NCBI RefSeq assembly: GCF_000973105.1
Contig: NC_015844.1
Span: 2,414,501-2,478,500, forward strand
DNA from: Zobellia galactanivorans
GTDB lineage: Bacteria > Bacteroidota > Bacteroidia > Flavobacteriales > Flavobacteriaceae
Length of the DNA stretch: 64,000 bases
Direction: 5' to 3'
Made by a program: the position numbers and the translations under genes. Below, piece by piece: positions 1-8,002 of the stretch (its first letter is position 1; each line of letters begins with the position of its first letter). The notes beneath the pieces are model-generated. The model saw only the letters and a program-made list of their open reading frames with translations. It was not told the origin of the DNA and did no database searches.

Positions 1-41
1 TCATCTATTTTTTGTATTATAAGTTCTTTGGTCATCACCAT
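1..41 (-). CDS. Acyl carrier protein, N-terminal fragment (runs off the left edge)
   Basis: Only about 13 codons are visible, starting at the ATG at 41-39 and reading MVMTKELIIQKID. The start MTKELI.QKI resembles the first helix of small acyl carrier proteins. The position also fits: it lies 6 bases after the stop of a ketosynthase gene on the same strand, and ketosynthase/ACP pairs are usual in aryl-polyene and flexirubin clusters. The phosphopantetheine serine lies outside the window, so this is an inference from a short N-terminus and context. An internal ATG at 35-33 could be the real start. Confidence 0.5.
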   Translation of the reverse strand, partial: MVMTKELIIQKID

Positions 42-47
42 CTTTCG

Positions 48-1265
48 CTAGCATTTTTTTAATATCAAAGCGGAGTTTGTACCACCAAACCCGAATGAAT
101 TTGACAAAAATACGTCAATTTTTTTATTTAACGTTTCCTTAACTATGTTTAATTTCGCCGCATCTTCATCAATGTTGTCAAGATTGATGTTGGGGGCGAC
201 AAAAGAATTTTGCATCATGATCATTCCGTAAATGACTTCACTTGCACCTGCCATCCAGCACTCATGGCCGGTCATCGATTTTGTTGAGCTTATGGGCGGA
301 TTGTGTTCGCCGAAGACTTCGTATATGGCTTTTGCCTCGTTTGCGTCACCTACCGGTGTTGATGTGGCATGGGCGTTTACGTAATCTATGGCAGAGGCTT
401 CAAGACCTGCATCTTGCAAGGCATTGCGCATGGCCCGCGAGGGGCCGTCAACGTTTGGTGTCGATATATGTCCTCCGTTCGATGAAAAACCATAGCCGAT
501 GATTTCGCCTAAAATGGGTGCGCCCCTTTTAACGGCCGACTCGTAACTTTCCAAGATTAGGGTCGCTCCCCCGCCACTGGGTACCAATCCGTTCCTGGCC
601 TGGTCGAAAGGTCTTGAGGCTTTTGTCGGGTCGCCTTCGCGTGTGGCAAAAACCCCGAGTCCGTCAAAACTGCCCATGGCCAATTTGTTTATTTCTTGGG
701 CCCCGCCCGTAATGATACAGTCTTGTAAACCACTTTTGATAAGGTGGTAGCCCATGCCGATGGCATGAGATCCACTGGCACAGGCGGCACTAATGGTAAA
801 GTTGACGCCCCTTAGCCTGAATATGGTAGACAGGTTCATGGTAATGGTAGAGTTCATGGCTTTGAAAATAGCCCCTGAACCTACCAAGGTAGTGTCTTTC
901 TTTTCGCGTAAAATATCGGTAGATTCTACTACCGATCTTGCGGTGCTATCATTGCCGTAAATAACACCAACTTCATTTTCGTCAAAAAAATGATCTTCTA
1001 TTTGGGCATTTTTTAGGGCTTCAATGGTCGCCATGTAGGCGTATTGGCCTTCTTCCCCGAGACTAAGGCGCTGTCTTCTCGACAGTAGTTTCTTTAGGTT
1101 GGGTTCTTCTACCTTGCCGGTAAGAGGGGAACGGTATCCAAAGCTAAGGCGTTCTTCATCTATAGAGATGCCCGACTTTCCCTCGAACAGGGAGGTCTTT
1201 ACCTCGTCAAGATTCTTGCCAATGCAAGAATAAATACCCATACCCGTGATTACGACTCTTTTCAT
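48..1265 (-). CDS. Beta-ketoacyl-ACP synthase (FabF/KAS II type) of the pigment cluster
   Basis: A 405-residue condensing enzyme that would extend an acyl-ACP chain by decarboxylative Claisen condensation in the cytoplasm. The catalytic triad is complete: Cys162 in AACASGSHAIG, His299 in NAHATSTPVGD and His334 in TGHECWMAGA, with Lys329 in SSTKS. Length and fold landmarks match FabF-type enzymes. It lies 17 bases after a FabG-type reductase and is followed at once by what looks like an ACP. With the ammonia-lyase and halogenase nearby, this suggests polyene-chain synthesis (flexirubin/aryl polyene) rather than housekeeping fatty-acid synthesis. Because the triad is intact, it is not the inactive chain-length-factor partner. 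The exact chain product cannot be told from sequence. Confidence 0.88.
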   Translation of the reverse strand: MKRVVITGMGIYSCIGKNLDEVKTSLFEGKSGISIDEERLSFGYRSPLTGKVEEPNLKKLLSRRQRLSLGEEGQYAYMATIEALKNAQIEDHFFDENEVGVIYGNDSTARSVVESTDILREKKDTTLVGSGAIFKAMNSTITMNLSTIFRLRGVNFTISAACASGSHAIGMGYHLIKSGLQDCIITGGAQEINKLAMGSFDGLGVFATREGDPTKASRPFDQARNGLVPSGGGATLILESYESAVKRGAPILGEIIGYGFSSNGGHISTPNVDGPSRAMRNALQDAGLEASAIDYVNAHATSTPVGDANEAKAIYEVFGEHNPPISSTKSMTGHECWMAGASEVIYGMIMMQNSFVAPNINLDNIDEDAAKLNIVKETLNKKIDVFLSNSFGFGGTNSALILKKC

Positions 1266-1282
1266 TGCCCCTTACTGTAATT

Positions 1283-2038
1283 TTATGAATATATACCGCC
1301 GTTTATATTGATGACCTCACCTGTAATATAACCCGATTTTTTTGAAGCGAGAAAAGAAACTACGTGTGCTACTTCTTCGGCTTCTCCGAACCTGTTCGCG
1401 GGTATCATCCGTTTTAATTCCTTTTCGTCAAGGTCGTTCGTCATGTCGGTTCGTATGAAACCTGGTGCAACGGCATTTACAGTAACGTTTCTTTTTGCGA
1501 TTTCTTGTGCCAATGCCTTGGTGGCCCCTATGACCGCGCCTTTGGCCGCGGAATAGTTGGTCTGTCCGGGGGTGCCCTTGAGGCCGGATACGGAAACCAT
1601 GTTGATGACGCGGCCGTATTTGTTGACCAAAAGCTTTTGAATGAGGTGGTTGGTTACATTGAAAAAACCGTTCAGGCTAGTGTCTATGACCTTGGACCAG
1701 TCTTCGTATTTCATCCACATGAACATACCGTCCTGCGTGATTCCTGCATTGTTCACGATGACCTCAATGATATCGTTTTCGTGGGTTTGGTGCCAATTGT
1801 CCAAAGCCGATTTGACCGCTTCTGCGTCGGTTACGCTAAATGGTAGCAATTCACCCTTTCCCCCCGCTTCCTCTACAAGCTTAAGGGTTTCTTCGGCAGC
1901 TGCCTTATTGCTGTTGTAGTTGATAAGAATTTGGTAATCGAGGTCTTTGGCCAGTTGAATGCAAACTGCCCGTCCTATTCCCCTAGAGCCACCGGTTACC
2001 AGTGCGTATTTTTGTTTTTCCGCTTTCTTTTCTTTCAT
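1283..2038 (-). CDS. 3-oxoacyl-ACP reductase (FabG-like short-chain dehydrogenase)
   Basis: A 251-residue classical short-chain dehydrogenase that would reduce 3-oxoacyl-ACP with NAD(P)H. The nucleotide-binding TGGSRGIG lies at residues 15-22, NNAG at 96-99, and the catalytic set is Ser149, Tyr162 and Lys166 (YSAAK). The C-terminal GEVININGGIY is typical of FabG. It starts 109 bases downstream of the WG-repeat gene and runs into the ketosynthase, so these genes probably share a transcript. A perfect 20-bp palindrome at 2097-2116 sits in its upstream region. In flexirubin-type clusters a dedicated FabG works with the ketosynthase and dehydratase on the polyene chain. That role is inferred from context. 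Confidence 0.88.
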   Translation of the reverse strand: MKEKKAEKQKYALVTGGSRGIGRAVCIQLAKDLDYQILINYNSNKAAAEETLKLVEEAGGKGELLPFSVTDAEAVKSALDNWHQTHENDIIEVIVNNAGITQDGMFMWMKYEDWSKVIDTSLNGFFNVTNHLIQKLLVNKYGRVINMVSVSGLKGTPGQTNYSAAKGAVIGATKALAQEIAKRNVTVNAVAPGFIRTDMTNDLDEKELKRMIPANRFGEAEEVAHVVSFLASKKSGYITGEVININGGIYS

Positions 2039-2096
2039 TTAAGTTATATATGTTTTGAACACTTACTGAACGGTTGGGCATACCTTGGTCGTTCGG

Positions 2097-2116
2097 CTAG
2101 TTTTAATTAAAACTAG
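2097..2116. promoter_or_regulatory. Perfect 20-bp palindrome upstream of fabG
   Basis: The arms CTAGTTTTAA and TTAAAACTAG form a perfect, fully symmetric palindrome in the 109-base gap before the FabG/ketosynthase genes. It could be an operator for a dimeric repressor, or simply AT-rich symmetry. It has no T-tract and no unpaired loop, so it is a poor terminator candidate. Confidence 0.3.
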
Positions 2117-2147
2117 CGAAATTTAGTAGTTAAAAAAAGGAATGTTT

Positions 2148-3275
2148 TTATTTGACGGATACAAAGGGTTCGGCGTTCTGAAACCATTTGTCGCCCAATA
2201 ATTGCCCCTGTTCGTTAAAATATCCCCAGCCTTTTTTTGATTTTACCCGGGCCAGGCCATTGACAAAACCTTTTTCTTCAGATCCTTTTAGAAAGGCAAA
2301 ATTCCCTGAAATACCGTATTCCATAGGAATGATGACCTTGCCAGAGGTGTTGATAAACCCCCAGGCCTTGTCCTTTACGGGAGCAAAACCGTTTGTTGAA
2401 AATACTTCGGCATCGCGGAATTGGGGCTCAATGACCATTTCGCCCTTTTCGTTGATGTATCCCCATTTTTTGCCGATGGCAACAGGGGCCAAACCGAGGG
2501 AGAAGGCCCTGGCCTTATCGTATTTTGGTTCTAATACCCATTCTCCTTTGCTATTTACAAAACCCGTTTTTTTGGTGCGGGAGGCGTAAGTGAGTTTAGA
2601 ATCTCCATGAAAGTTGTAGACCTTGTCGGCGTTGTCGATAGGGTTAAAGCTTCCGTTGTGGATGATGCCAAAGGTGCCATCTTTTTTTCCGTAAACACCG
2701 GCTTCCTTATATGTGTTTCCTATTTCTTCGTATTCTACGGGTATGACCACTTTCCCCGAAGTGTTTATCATGCCCCAAAGTTCGCCCTTGCTCACTTTGG
2801 CGTGGCCATTCCTGAATTTCTTTATGGCGTCGTAAGTAGGCTCTAGAATGAGTTGGCCGTCAGTGCCTAAGAGACCTATTTTTTCTCCTGAACGAAAAAG
2901 GGCGACTCCTTCTTCAAAATCGTAATACTTTTCGCTGGCAGGGGTTTTTAATTCTTTGCCCGAGGTGTCGATGTAACGCCATTGGTCATCTTTCAGTACC
3001 AAGGCAAGTCCTGAATTGAACATTTTTACCCTGTCGTATTCAGGTTGGATCACAAATTTTCCCGAAATGTCTATGTAGCCCCATTTGTCGTCTTGAAGTG
3101 CTGCGGCACGTCCATCGGAAAAGCTATCCGCTTTATCAAATTGAGGTTCGATTACGTATGCTCCCGTTTTGTCGATGAAACCGAATTTTCCATTTTCCCT
3201 GACCAAGGCATACTCTTGTGCAAGAAGAGTCGATGAGTTGATAAGGAGTACCAATAAAAATGCTAATGTTTTCAT
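2148..3275 (-). CDS. WG-repeat protein with signal peptide
   Basis: A 375-residue protein with a signal peptide at residues 1-19 (MKTLAFLLVLLINSSTLLAQ) and about ten WG (KWG) repeats of roughly 30-40 residues. Each has the pattern K.G(F/Y)I(D/N)..G..VI.P.YD...F..G.A, for example KWGYIDISGK and KWGYINEKGE. WG repeats form beta structures in exported proteins of Bacteroidota, and no enzymatic role is established. Its ATG overlaps the stop of the tyrosine ammonia-lyase gene (ATGA at 3275-3272), so its translation is probably coupled to the lyase. That makes a link with the pigment cluster likely although the protein carries no catalytic motif. The repeat family is clear; the function is unknown. 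Confidence 0.85.
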   Translation of the reverse strand: MKTLAFLLVLLINSSTLLAQEYALVRENGKFGFIDKTGAYVIEPQFDKADSFSDGRAAALQDDKWGYIDISGKFVIQPEYDRVKMFNSGLALVLKDDQWRYIDTSGKELKTPASEKYYDFEEGVALFRSGEKIGLLGTDGQLILEPTYDAIKKFRNGHAKVSKGELWGMINTSGKVVIPVEYEEIGNTYKEAGVYGKKDGTFGIIHNGSFNPIDNADKVYNFHGDSKLTYASRTKKTGFVNSKGEWVLEPKYDKARAFSLGLAPVAIGKKWGYINEKGEMVIEPQFRDAEVFSTNGFAPVKDKAWGFINTSGKVIIPMEYGISGNFAFLKGSEEKGFVNGLARVKSKKGWGYFNEQGQLLGDKWFQNAEPFVSVK

Positions 3276-4810
3276 TTTACTTCTTTGTTTTGATGGTTAA
3301 TAATATAGTTCTTCACTTGATTTACATAAGGATACATTACAATGTCTTCCTTAAACGGGGGAACTATTTTACGAACTGCATCGTACATCATTCTTGTCTT
3401 GGACGAAACCTTGTCTTTAAGGTCAAGGTATTCTATGGCCTGTACGACCGTGATCATTTCTATGGCAAGTACCTCAAAAGCATTTTCGATAACCTTTTTG
3501 GTGGTATTGGCCGCATTGGTGCCCATGCTGACAATGTCTTGGTTGTCGTTGTTGTTCGGTATACTATGAACGTACATGGGGTTTGACAGCATTTGGTTTT
3601 CGGCAGTGGTCGAGGTGGCGGTGAACTGTACCCCTTGCATGCCGAAGTTGAGTCCCAAGGTGCCTAAATTTACGAAAGGAGGCAGAATATCGTTGAGTTT
3701 TGAGTTTAAGAGATAGTTAAGTTGTCTTTCGGCCAACATGCTCATTTTGGTGACTACCAGTTTGAGTTTGTCCATTTCCAAGGAGATATAGTCGCCGTGA
3801 AAATTGCCGCCATGGTAGACGTGTTTTTTCTCTACATTGACGATGGGGTTGTCATTGGCTGAATTGACCTCCTCTATAAGTACGCTTTCAACATTGTTGA
3901 GTGTGTCTAGTACGGGCCCTAAAATTTGGGGTACGCAACGTAGGGAGTAATACTCCTGTACTTTTTCCTCAAAAACGGATACCCCATTGTTGTCTACGTA
4001 TAAGTGGTGTTCCCTTTTTCGTGTAAGGGTACTGTCTTTTAGGTGGCTTCGCATAGCACGTGCAATCTCGCGCTGGCCTTTATGTCTTTTGGTGTGGTTC
4101 AGGTCTTCCGATAGGTGGTCGTCATAGGCCTGAACGATTTCGTTGATGGCGGAAGAGCAGCATATGGCCCACTCCAGCAATCTTCGCGTATAAATGGTAT
4201 TGACGATTCCGATGCCTGTCATTACCGAGGTTCCGTTGATTAGGCCAAGACCTTCCCTTAGTTCTACCTTTATCGGGGTGATGTTGAGTTCTTTGAAAAC
4301 TTCTTCGGTCGGTCTTTTGACCCCTTTGTAGAAAACTTCGCCCTCACCGATAAGAACCAGGGCCAAATGGGCCAATTGAACAAGGTCGCCACTGGCGCCC
4401 ACGCCTCCATGTTCGTATATGAGTGGAGTGATGTCTTGATTGATCAAAGTGGTCATAACCTCCAATACCGAAGGGTGTACGCCTGAATTTCCTAGGCTTA
4501 AGGTATTCAATCGGGCCAGCATTGCCGCTTTTACGTATTTTGGGGGTATCGGATTGCCCGTGCCGGAAGCGTGACTTCGGATCAGGTTGTATTGCAGCTG
4601 AATGGTTTCAGAATCCTTTATTTTGTACTGGGCCATGGGCCCGAAACCGGTGTTCACCCCATAGATTACTTTGTTCTTTGAAAACTCTTTTAGGAAATCA
4701 AAACTGTCTTTTACGGTCTTGATGACTTTTTCGTCTATTGATATTGGCTCGTTTTTAAAGATGGTTCTGTAGAATTCTTCAATTCCCAACGTTCCTTTTA
4801 TTTTCGTCAT
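3272..4810 (-). CDS. Tyrosine ammonia-lyase (aromatic amino acid lyase, MIO family)
   Basis: A 512-residue member of the HAL/PAL/TAL family. Ala139-Ser140-Gly141 in GGVGASGDL forms the MIO prosthetic group, Tyr50 lies in VIYGVNTGFG, and NLIRSHASG carries Ser79-His80 at the selectivity position. The Ser-His pair is usual in histidine lyases. However, the sequence closely resembles, as I recall it, the Flavobacterium johnsoniae enzyme characterised as a specific tyrosine ammonia-lyase, which also has this pair. The likely reaction is L-tyrosine to 4-coumarate plus ammonia, giving the aryl starter unit of flexirubin-type pigments. It is first in a minus-strand unit, overlaps the WG-repeat gene by 4 bases and is divergent from the halogenase gene. 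Histidase remains the alternative, but no other hut genes are nearby. Confidence 0.85.
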   Translation of the reverse strand: MTKIKGTLGIEEFYRTIFKNEPISIDEKVIKTVKDSFDFLKEFSKNKVIYGVNTGFGPMAQYKIKDSETIQLQYNLIRSHASGTGNPIPPKYVKAAMLARLNTLSLGNSGVHPSVLEVMTTLINQDITPLIYEHGGVGASGDLVQLAHLALVLIGEGEVFYKGVKRPTEEVFKELNITPIKVELREGLGLINGTSVMTGIGIVNTIYTRRLLEWAICCSSAINEIVQAYDDHLSEDLNHTKRHKGQREIARAMRSHLKDSTLTRKREHHLYVDNNGVSVFEEKVQEYYSLRCVPQILGPVLDTLNNVESVLIEEVNSANDNPIVNVEKKHVYHGGNFHGDYISLEMDKLKLVVTKMSMLAERQLNYLLNSKLNDILPPFVNLGTLGLNFGMQGVQFTATSTTAENQMLSNPMYVHSIPNNNDNQDIVSMGTNAANTTKKVIENAFEVLAIEMITVVQAIEYLDLKDKVSSKTRMMYDAVRKIVPPFKEDIVMYPYVNQVKNYIINHQNKEVK

Positions 4811-5012
4811 CTATGGTTGATTCTATGAGGTATTTGTAATATTTTAGTGACGTCTTCAAATAAGACTCCTTAAGCTAAAATTAGCGATTTTGGATTGCAA
4901 ATTTATAATAATTAGTGAATCAATGTCTTAATTTAGCAGACAATACGCTTCTTCAGGTCATGTATCTTCATTTTATGGAGGTCATAAACCATAGGAGCCT
5001 CATATAAAAGTG

Positions 5013-6275
5013 ATGCATATGCAACAGGAAAAGGTTGATGTTTTGATAATTGGGGCGGGACCGTCGGGTTCGGTGGCTGCCGCATACCTCCATAAACAGG
5101 GGTTAAATGTGAAGGTCGTGGAGAAGGGTAGATTCCCTCGTTTTGTCATAGGGGAGAGTTTGATTCCGCGTTGTATGGATCATTTTGAGGCCGTGGGCCT
5201 GTTGGATTGTCTAAAGGCCATGAATTTTGAGGTAAAGGACGGTGCCCGATTTATAAACAATAAAGGGGTGGTCTGTAATTTTGACTTTAGTAAAAAGCAT
5301 GGGGACGGCTGGGATTGGACATGGCAGGTGCCCCGGGCCGATTTTGATAAGGCCCTGACCGATGAGTTGCAGTCTTGGGGTGTTGATATTGCTTTTGAAC
5401 ACGAGGTGACAACGGTTAGTTTCGCTGAAGACGGATCATCGGTGACCACGGTCAAGGACATCGATGGAAACGAATCTAGCGTTCAGGCCAAGTTTATTGT
5501 TGATTCCAGTGGTTTCGGTAGGGTTTTGCCACGGTTGTTAGATTTGGAGAAGCCTTCCAAAATACCACAACATTCCTCCATATTTACCCACGTAAAAGAT
5601 GTTAACCGCCCTGAAGGTAGGGAGGGAACCATGATTACTTTTGATGTCATCGATACCCATACCTGGTTGTGGGTCATTCCGTTTTCTAACGGATATACGA
5701 GTATCGGTTTTGTCGGGAAATCGGAACATCTGGAGTCGTTGGAAGGAAGCAATACCGAAAAACTTCAACAAATGATGAAGCTGTCGAGCTATTATTTCGA
5801 TCGGTTCGATGGAGTGGACTACACATTTGAGCCTCGAATGATAAGGAACATAGCGAAGTCGGTAAAACAACTTTACGGAAATGGATTTGTGCTTACTGGT
5901 AACAGTGCCGAATTCTTAGATCCCGTATTTTCTTCCGGGGTGACCTTTGCCGTTGAGTCGGCCCATCTGGCGGGACAGTTAATAGCGAGGTCGATTAAGG
6001 GGGAAGAAGTGGATTGGCAAACGGAATATACCGACTATATGCTGGAAGGGGTAGATGTCTTTTCGACCTATGTGGCGGAATGGTATACCGGAAACCTTCA
6101 GACCATATTCTTTCACAATAAAGAGAATGAAACCATAAAAGAACAGATTTGTGCAGTACTGGCCGGATATGTTTGGGATAAGAGCAATCCGTTCGTGAAA
6201 AACCATAACCGATTGGTCAAGACGGTGGCCCATATAGCGAAGATGGAGGAGCAGACCAGTGAAGAGCATAGTTAG
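5013..6275 (+). CDS. Flavin-dependent halogenase-like FAD oxidoreductase
   Basis: A 420-residue FAD protein counted from the ATG at 5013 (a GTG at 5010 and an ATG at 5019 are alternatives; AGGAG lies at 4993-4997). The FAD-binding GAGPSG lies at residues 14-19 and IGESLIPR at 46-53. Lys75 in FEVKDGAR falls where the catalytic lysine of flavin-dependent halogenases lies. WLWVIP at 218-223 matches the WxWxIP halogenase signature, and FLDPVFSSGV fits the family's active-site tunnel motif. It is divergent from the tyrosine ammonia-lyase operon. The likely role is chlorination or bromination of the phenolic end of the aryl polyene, since chlorinated flexirubins are known. A hydroxylase-like role cannot be excluded. 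Confidence 0.78.
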   Translation: MHMQQEKVDVLIIGAGPSGSVAAAYLHKQGLNVKVVEKGRFPRFVIGESLIPRCMDHFEAVGLLDCLKAMNFEVKDGARFINNKGVVCNFDFSKKHGDGWDWTWQVPRADFDKALTDELQSWGVDIAFEHEVTTVSFAEDGSSVTTVKDIDGNESSVQAKFIVDSSGFGRVLPRLLDLEKPSKIPQHSSIFTHVKDVNRPEGREGTMITFDVIDTHTWLWVIPFSNGYTSIGFVGKSEHLESLEGSNTEKLQQMMKLSSYYFDRFDGVDYTFEPRMIRNIAKSVKQLYGNGFVLTGNSAEFLDPVFSSGVTFAVESAHLAGQLIARSIKGEEVDWQTEYTDYMLEGVDVFSTYVAEWYTGNLQTIFFHNKENETIKEQICAVLAGYVWDKSNPFVKNHNRLVKTVAHIAKMEEQTSEEHS

Positions 6276-6610
6276 ATACCATTGTGGCTTGTTACTTTCT
6301 TGTGTAATAATTCAAAAGTTTTGGAATCTAATCAAAAATAACTTAAAATAAGGGGGTGGTAGCTCTGTGGCGGAAGTGGTTTGTTTTGCAGGCGCCCGTT
6401 TGTAAGGAGGCCCCATTGTTCAGGCGGTTGGTATAATACGGGAAAGGTTTGTCATGGCACTTATGTTTTTGGAATTGGATTTTTTTCATAGTAATATCCC
6501 TAGGTCAATATTTTTGTTTTTGTACGTGATAAATTTTGTTTTAGGCGTATATTCGTGTAAAATTTGTATTATTAAACTTACAAATTAGTTTTAATTACTG
6601 AATCATATAA
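6276..6610. other. Intergenic region before the GntR regulator
   Basis: This stretch of 335 bases holds no convincing gene, RNA or terminator. It contains one candidate promoter near its right end (6534-6566, listed separately). A G-rich patch near 6350-6430 has no obvious stem or reading frame. Confidence 0.5.
6534..6566 (+). promoter_or_regulatory. Candidate Bacteroidota promoter of the GntR gene
   Basis: TTTTG at 6534-6538 and TAAAATTTG at 6558-6566, 19 bases apart, resemble the -33 TTTG and -7 TAnnTTTG boxes of Bacteroidota, with one extra base inside the -7 box. The predicted start would leave a leader of about 38 bases before the ATG at 6611. Confidence 0.35.
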
Positions 6611-7624
6611 ATGTCATTACTCCACATAATCCATCGACTAAAAGAAGTGAATACCCTCACCAAGCACGAACAGCTTGTACAAGGCGTTTTGGAGGCTTTA
6701 AATACCGGCGAACTTTCGGTCGGAGATAAACTGCCATCGATCAATAAAATGGTGGGTGATGTGGGCTACGCCAGAAAAACCATCGTAAAAGCTTACGAAG
6801 AGCTAAAGGAAAGGGGGCTCGTAGAGTCAAAAAAGTTAAAGGGGTACTTTATTATCAGTGACGAGACCAAGGTGACGCTGAGAATCGCCCTCTTGTTGTT
6901 TTCGTTTCAACGTTTTCAAGAGGAATTCTATAATGCCTTCAGGAAGGAATTGGGCAAGCGGTACCAGATCGATGTCTTTTTTCATCATAACAACGTATCG
7001 GTTTTTGAAACCATATTCAATAATATAAAAGGAAAGTACGGTATGTACGTAGTGGCCCCTATGCCTGATTTAAGCATACGGCCGTTGCTTGAAAGCATAG
7101 ACCCCCAGAAGTTATTGATCGTTGACCGATATTTTCCAATGCCCGAACAGTATTCGTACATCTCCCAAGAGTTTGAAGAGAATACCCTAAGTAAGTTGGT
7201 AGAGCTGCTTCCTAAGATTAAAAAATATAAGCGCTTCGTTCTCTTTTTTGCCAATGACAGGGATTATCCCGATGGTATTTTCAAGGCGTTTCAAAGGTTT
7301 GTTTCCGAATACGGGATCAATGGAGTGGTTGAGGAAGACTATGAGGCGGGCAGTCTTGAAAAAGGAACTTTGTACTTTTGTGTAAGTGATACTTCCTTAT
7401 GGGAGCTTGTTCGCGATTGCCATAATTCCAATATGGCTATCGGTGAAGATATCGGTATCTTGTCACATAATGACCATGTGGTCAAAGAAATCGCTTTTGG
7501 AGGAATTACCACCATTTCTACGGATTTTAAGGATATGGCTACAATGGCCGCGCAGCATATAAAAAACAATATGGTCTCGCAGGTCATGGTCACATCAAAA
7601 CTCTTTAAGCGTAAATCCTTATAA
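6611..7624 (+). CDS. GntR-family regulator with LacI-type sensor domain
   Basis: A 337-residue transcription factor. Residues about 18-80 form a GntR winged helix (GDKLPSINKMV, RKTIVKAYEELKERGLVE, KGYFI). The remainder resembles a LacI/periplasmic-binding-protein fold of the type used to sense sugars, ending with GDIGILSHND and ITTISTDFKDM. Such regulators usually bind an oligosaccharide or sugar phosphate and control a neighbouring SusCD locus. The gene lies directly upstream of susC on the same strand and has its own terminator. Tandem 10-bp repeats at 7769-7788 and 21431-21450 are its best candidate binding sites. The effector is unknown. Confidence 0.85.
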   Translation: MSLLHIIHRLKEVNTLTKHEQLVQGVLEALNTGELSVGDKLPSINKMVGDVGYARKTIVKAYEELKERGLVESKKLKGYFIISDETKVTLRIALLLFSFQRFQEEFYNAFRKELGKRYQIDVFFHHNNVSVFETIFNNIKGKYGMYVVAPMPDLSIRPLLESIDPQKLLIVDRYFPMPEQYSYISQEFEENTLSKLVELLPKIKKYKRFVLFFANDRDYPDGIFKAFQRFVSEYGINGVVEEDYEAGSLEKGTLYFCVSDTSLWELVRDCHNSNMAIGEDIGILSHNDHVVKEIAFGGITTISTDFKDMATMAAQHIKNNMVSQVMVTSKLFKRKSL

Positions 7625-7693
7625 CTTCATTTGATTAGTGGTTTCGGTTTGATATAGCCAAGGCCGATTTATTTCCGATTTAATAATTTTTCC

Positions 7694-7733
7694 CCGCTAG
7701 ATTGAGTATTTCTCAATTTTAGCGGTTTTTTTT
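7694..7733 (+). terminator. Rho-independent terminator of the GntR gene
   Basis: Nested arms CCGCTA/TAGCGG (7694-7699 and 7720-7725) and ATTGAG/CTCAAT (7701-7706 and 7712-7717) form a stem, with a five-base loop, followed by eight T residues. Confidence 0.8.
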
Positions 7734-7756
7734 GTTTTTGGTATTTAAAAAATACT

Positions 7757-7788
7757 TATTTTTGTGACAGTAGCATAAAGTAGCATAG
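7757..7788 (+). promoter_or_regulatory. Candidate susC promoter -7 box with tandem operator repeats
   Basis: TATTTTTG at 7757-7764 fits the TAnnTTTG -7 box. Four bases later come two adjacent direct repeats, AGTAGCATAA (7769-7778) and AGTAGCATAG (7779-7788), placed over the expected transcription start. The same arrangement occurs at 21420-21450 before the glycosidase gene. Position and repetition suggest a repressor site, most simply for the GntR-family protein at 6611. A clear -33 box at ideal spacing was not found. Confidence 0.5.
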
Positions 7789-8002
7789 ATTATGTTTATT
7801 TTGTTAAACTTTTGAACATCAAATCCTATAAATTTTTGCTTTATTAAAAATAAAGGGGTTAAATTGGTATATATTGTCATTTAAGGGTGATTGTGTGATA
7901 ATATGGTCGAAAGGCTTTTTGGTGTTTATTAACATATTTAAAGTAACAAAGGATAAAGGAAAAATTACTAACTCAATTAATTACTAACTTAAACTACTCA
8001 TT

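Larger units (their letters stand above)
7625..8002. other. Intergenic region between regulator and susC
   Basis: The 378 bases hold a rho-independent terminator (7694-7733), a candidate -7 box followed by tandem operator-like repeats (7757-7788), and a long AT-rich leader of about 230 bases before susC. No small gene was seen in it. Confidence 0.6.
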
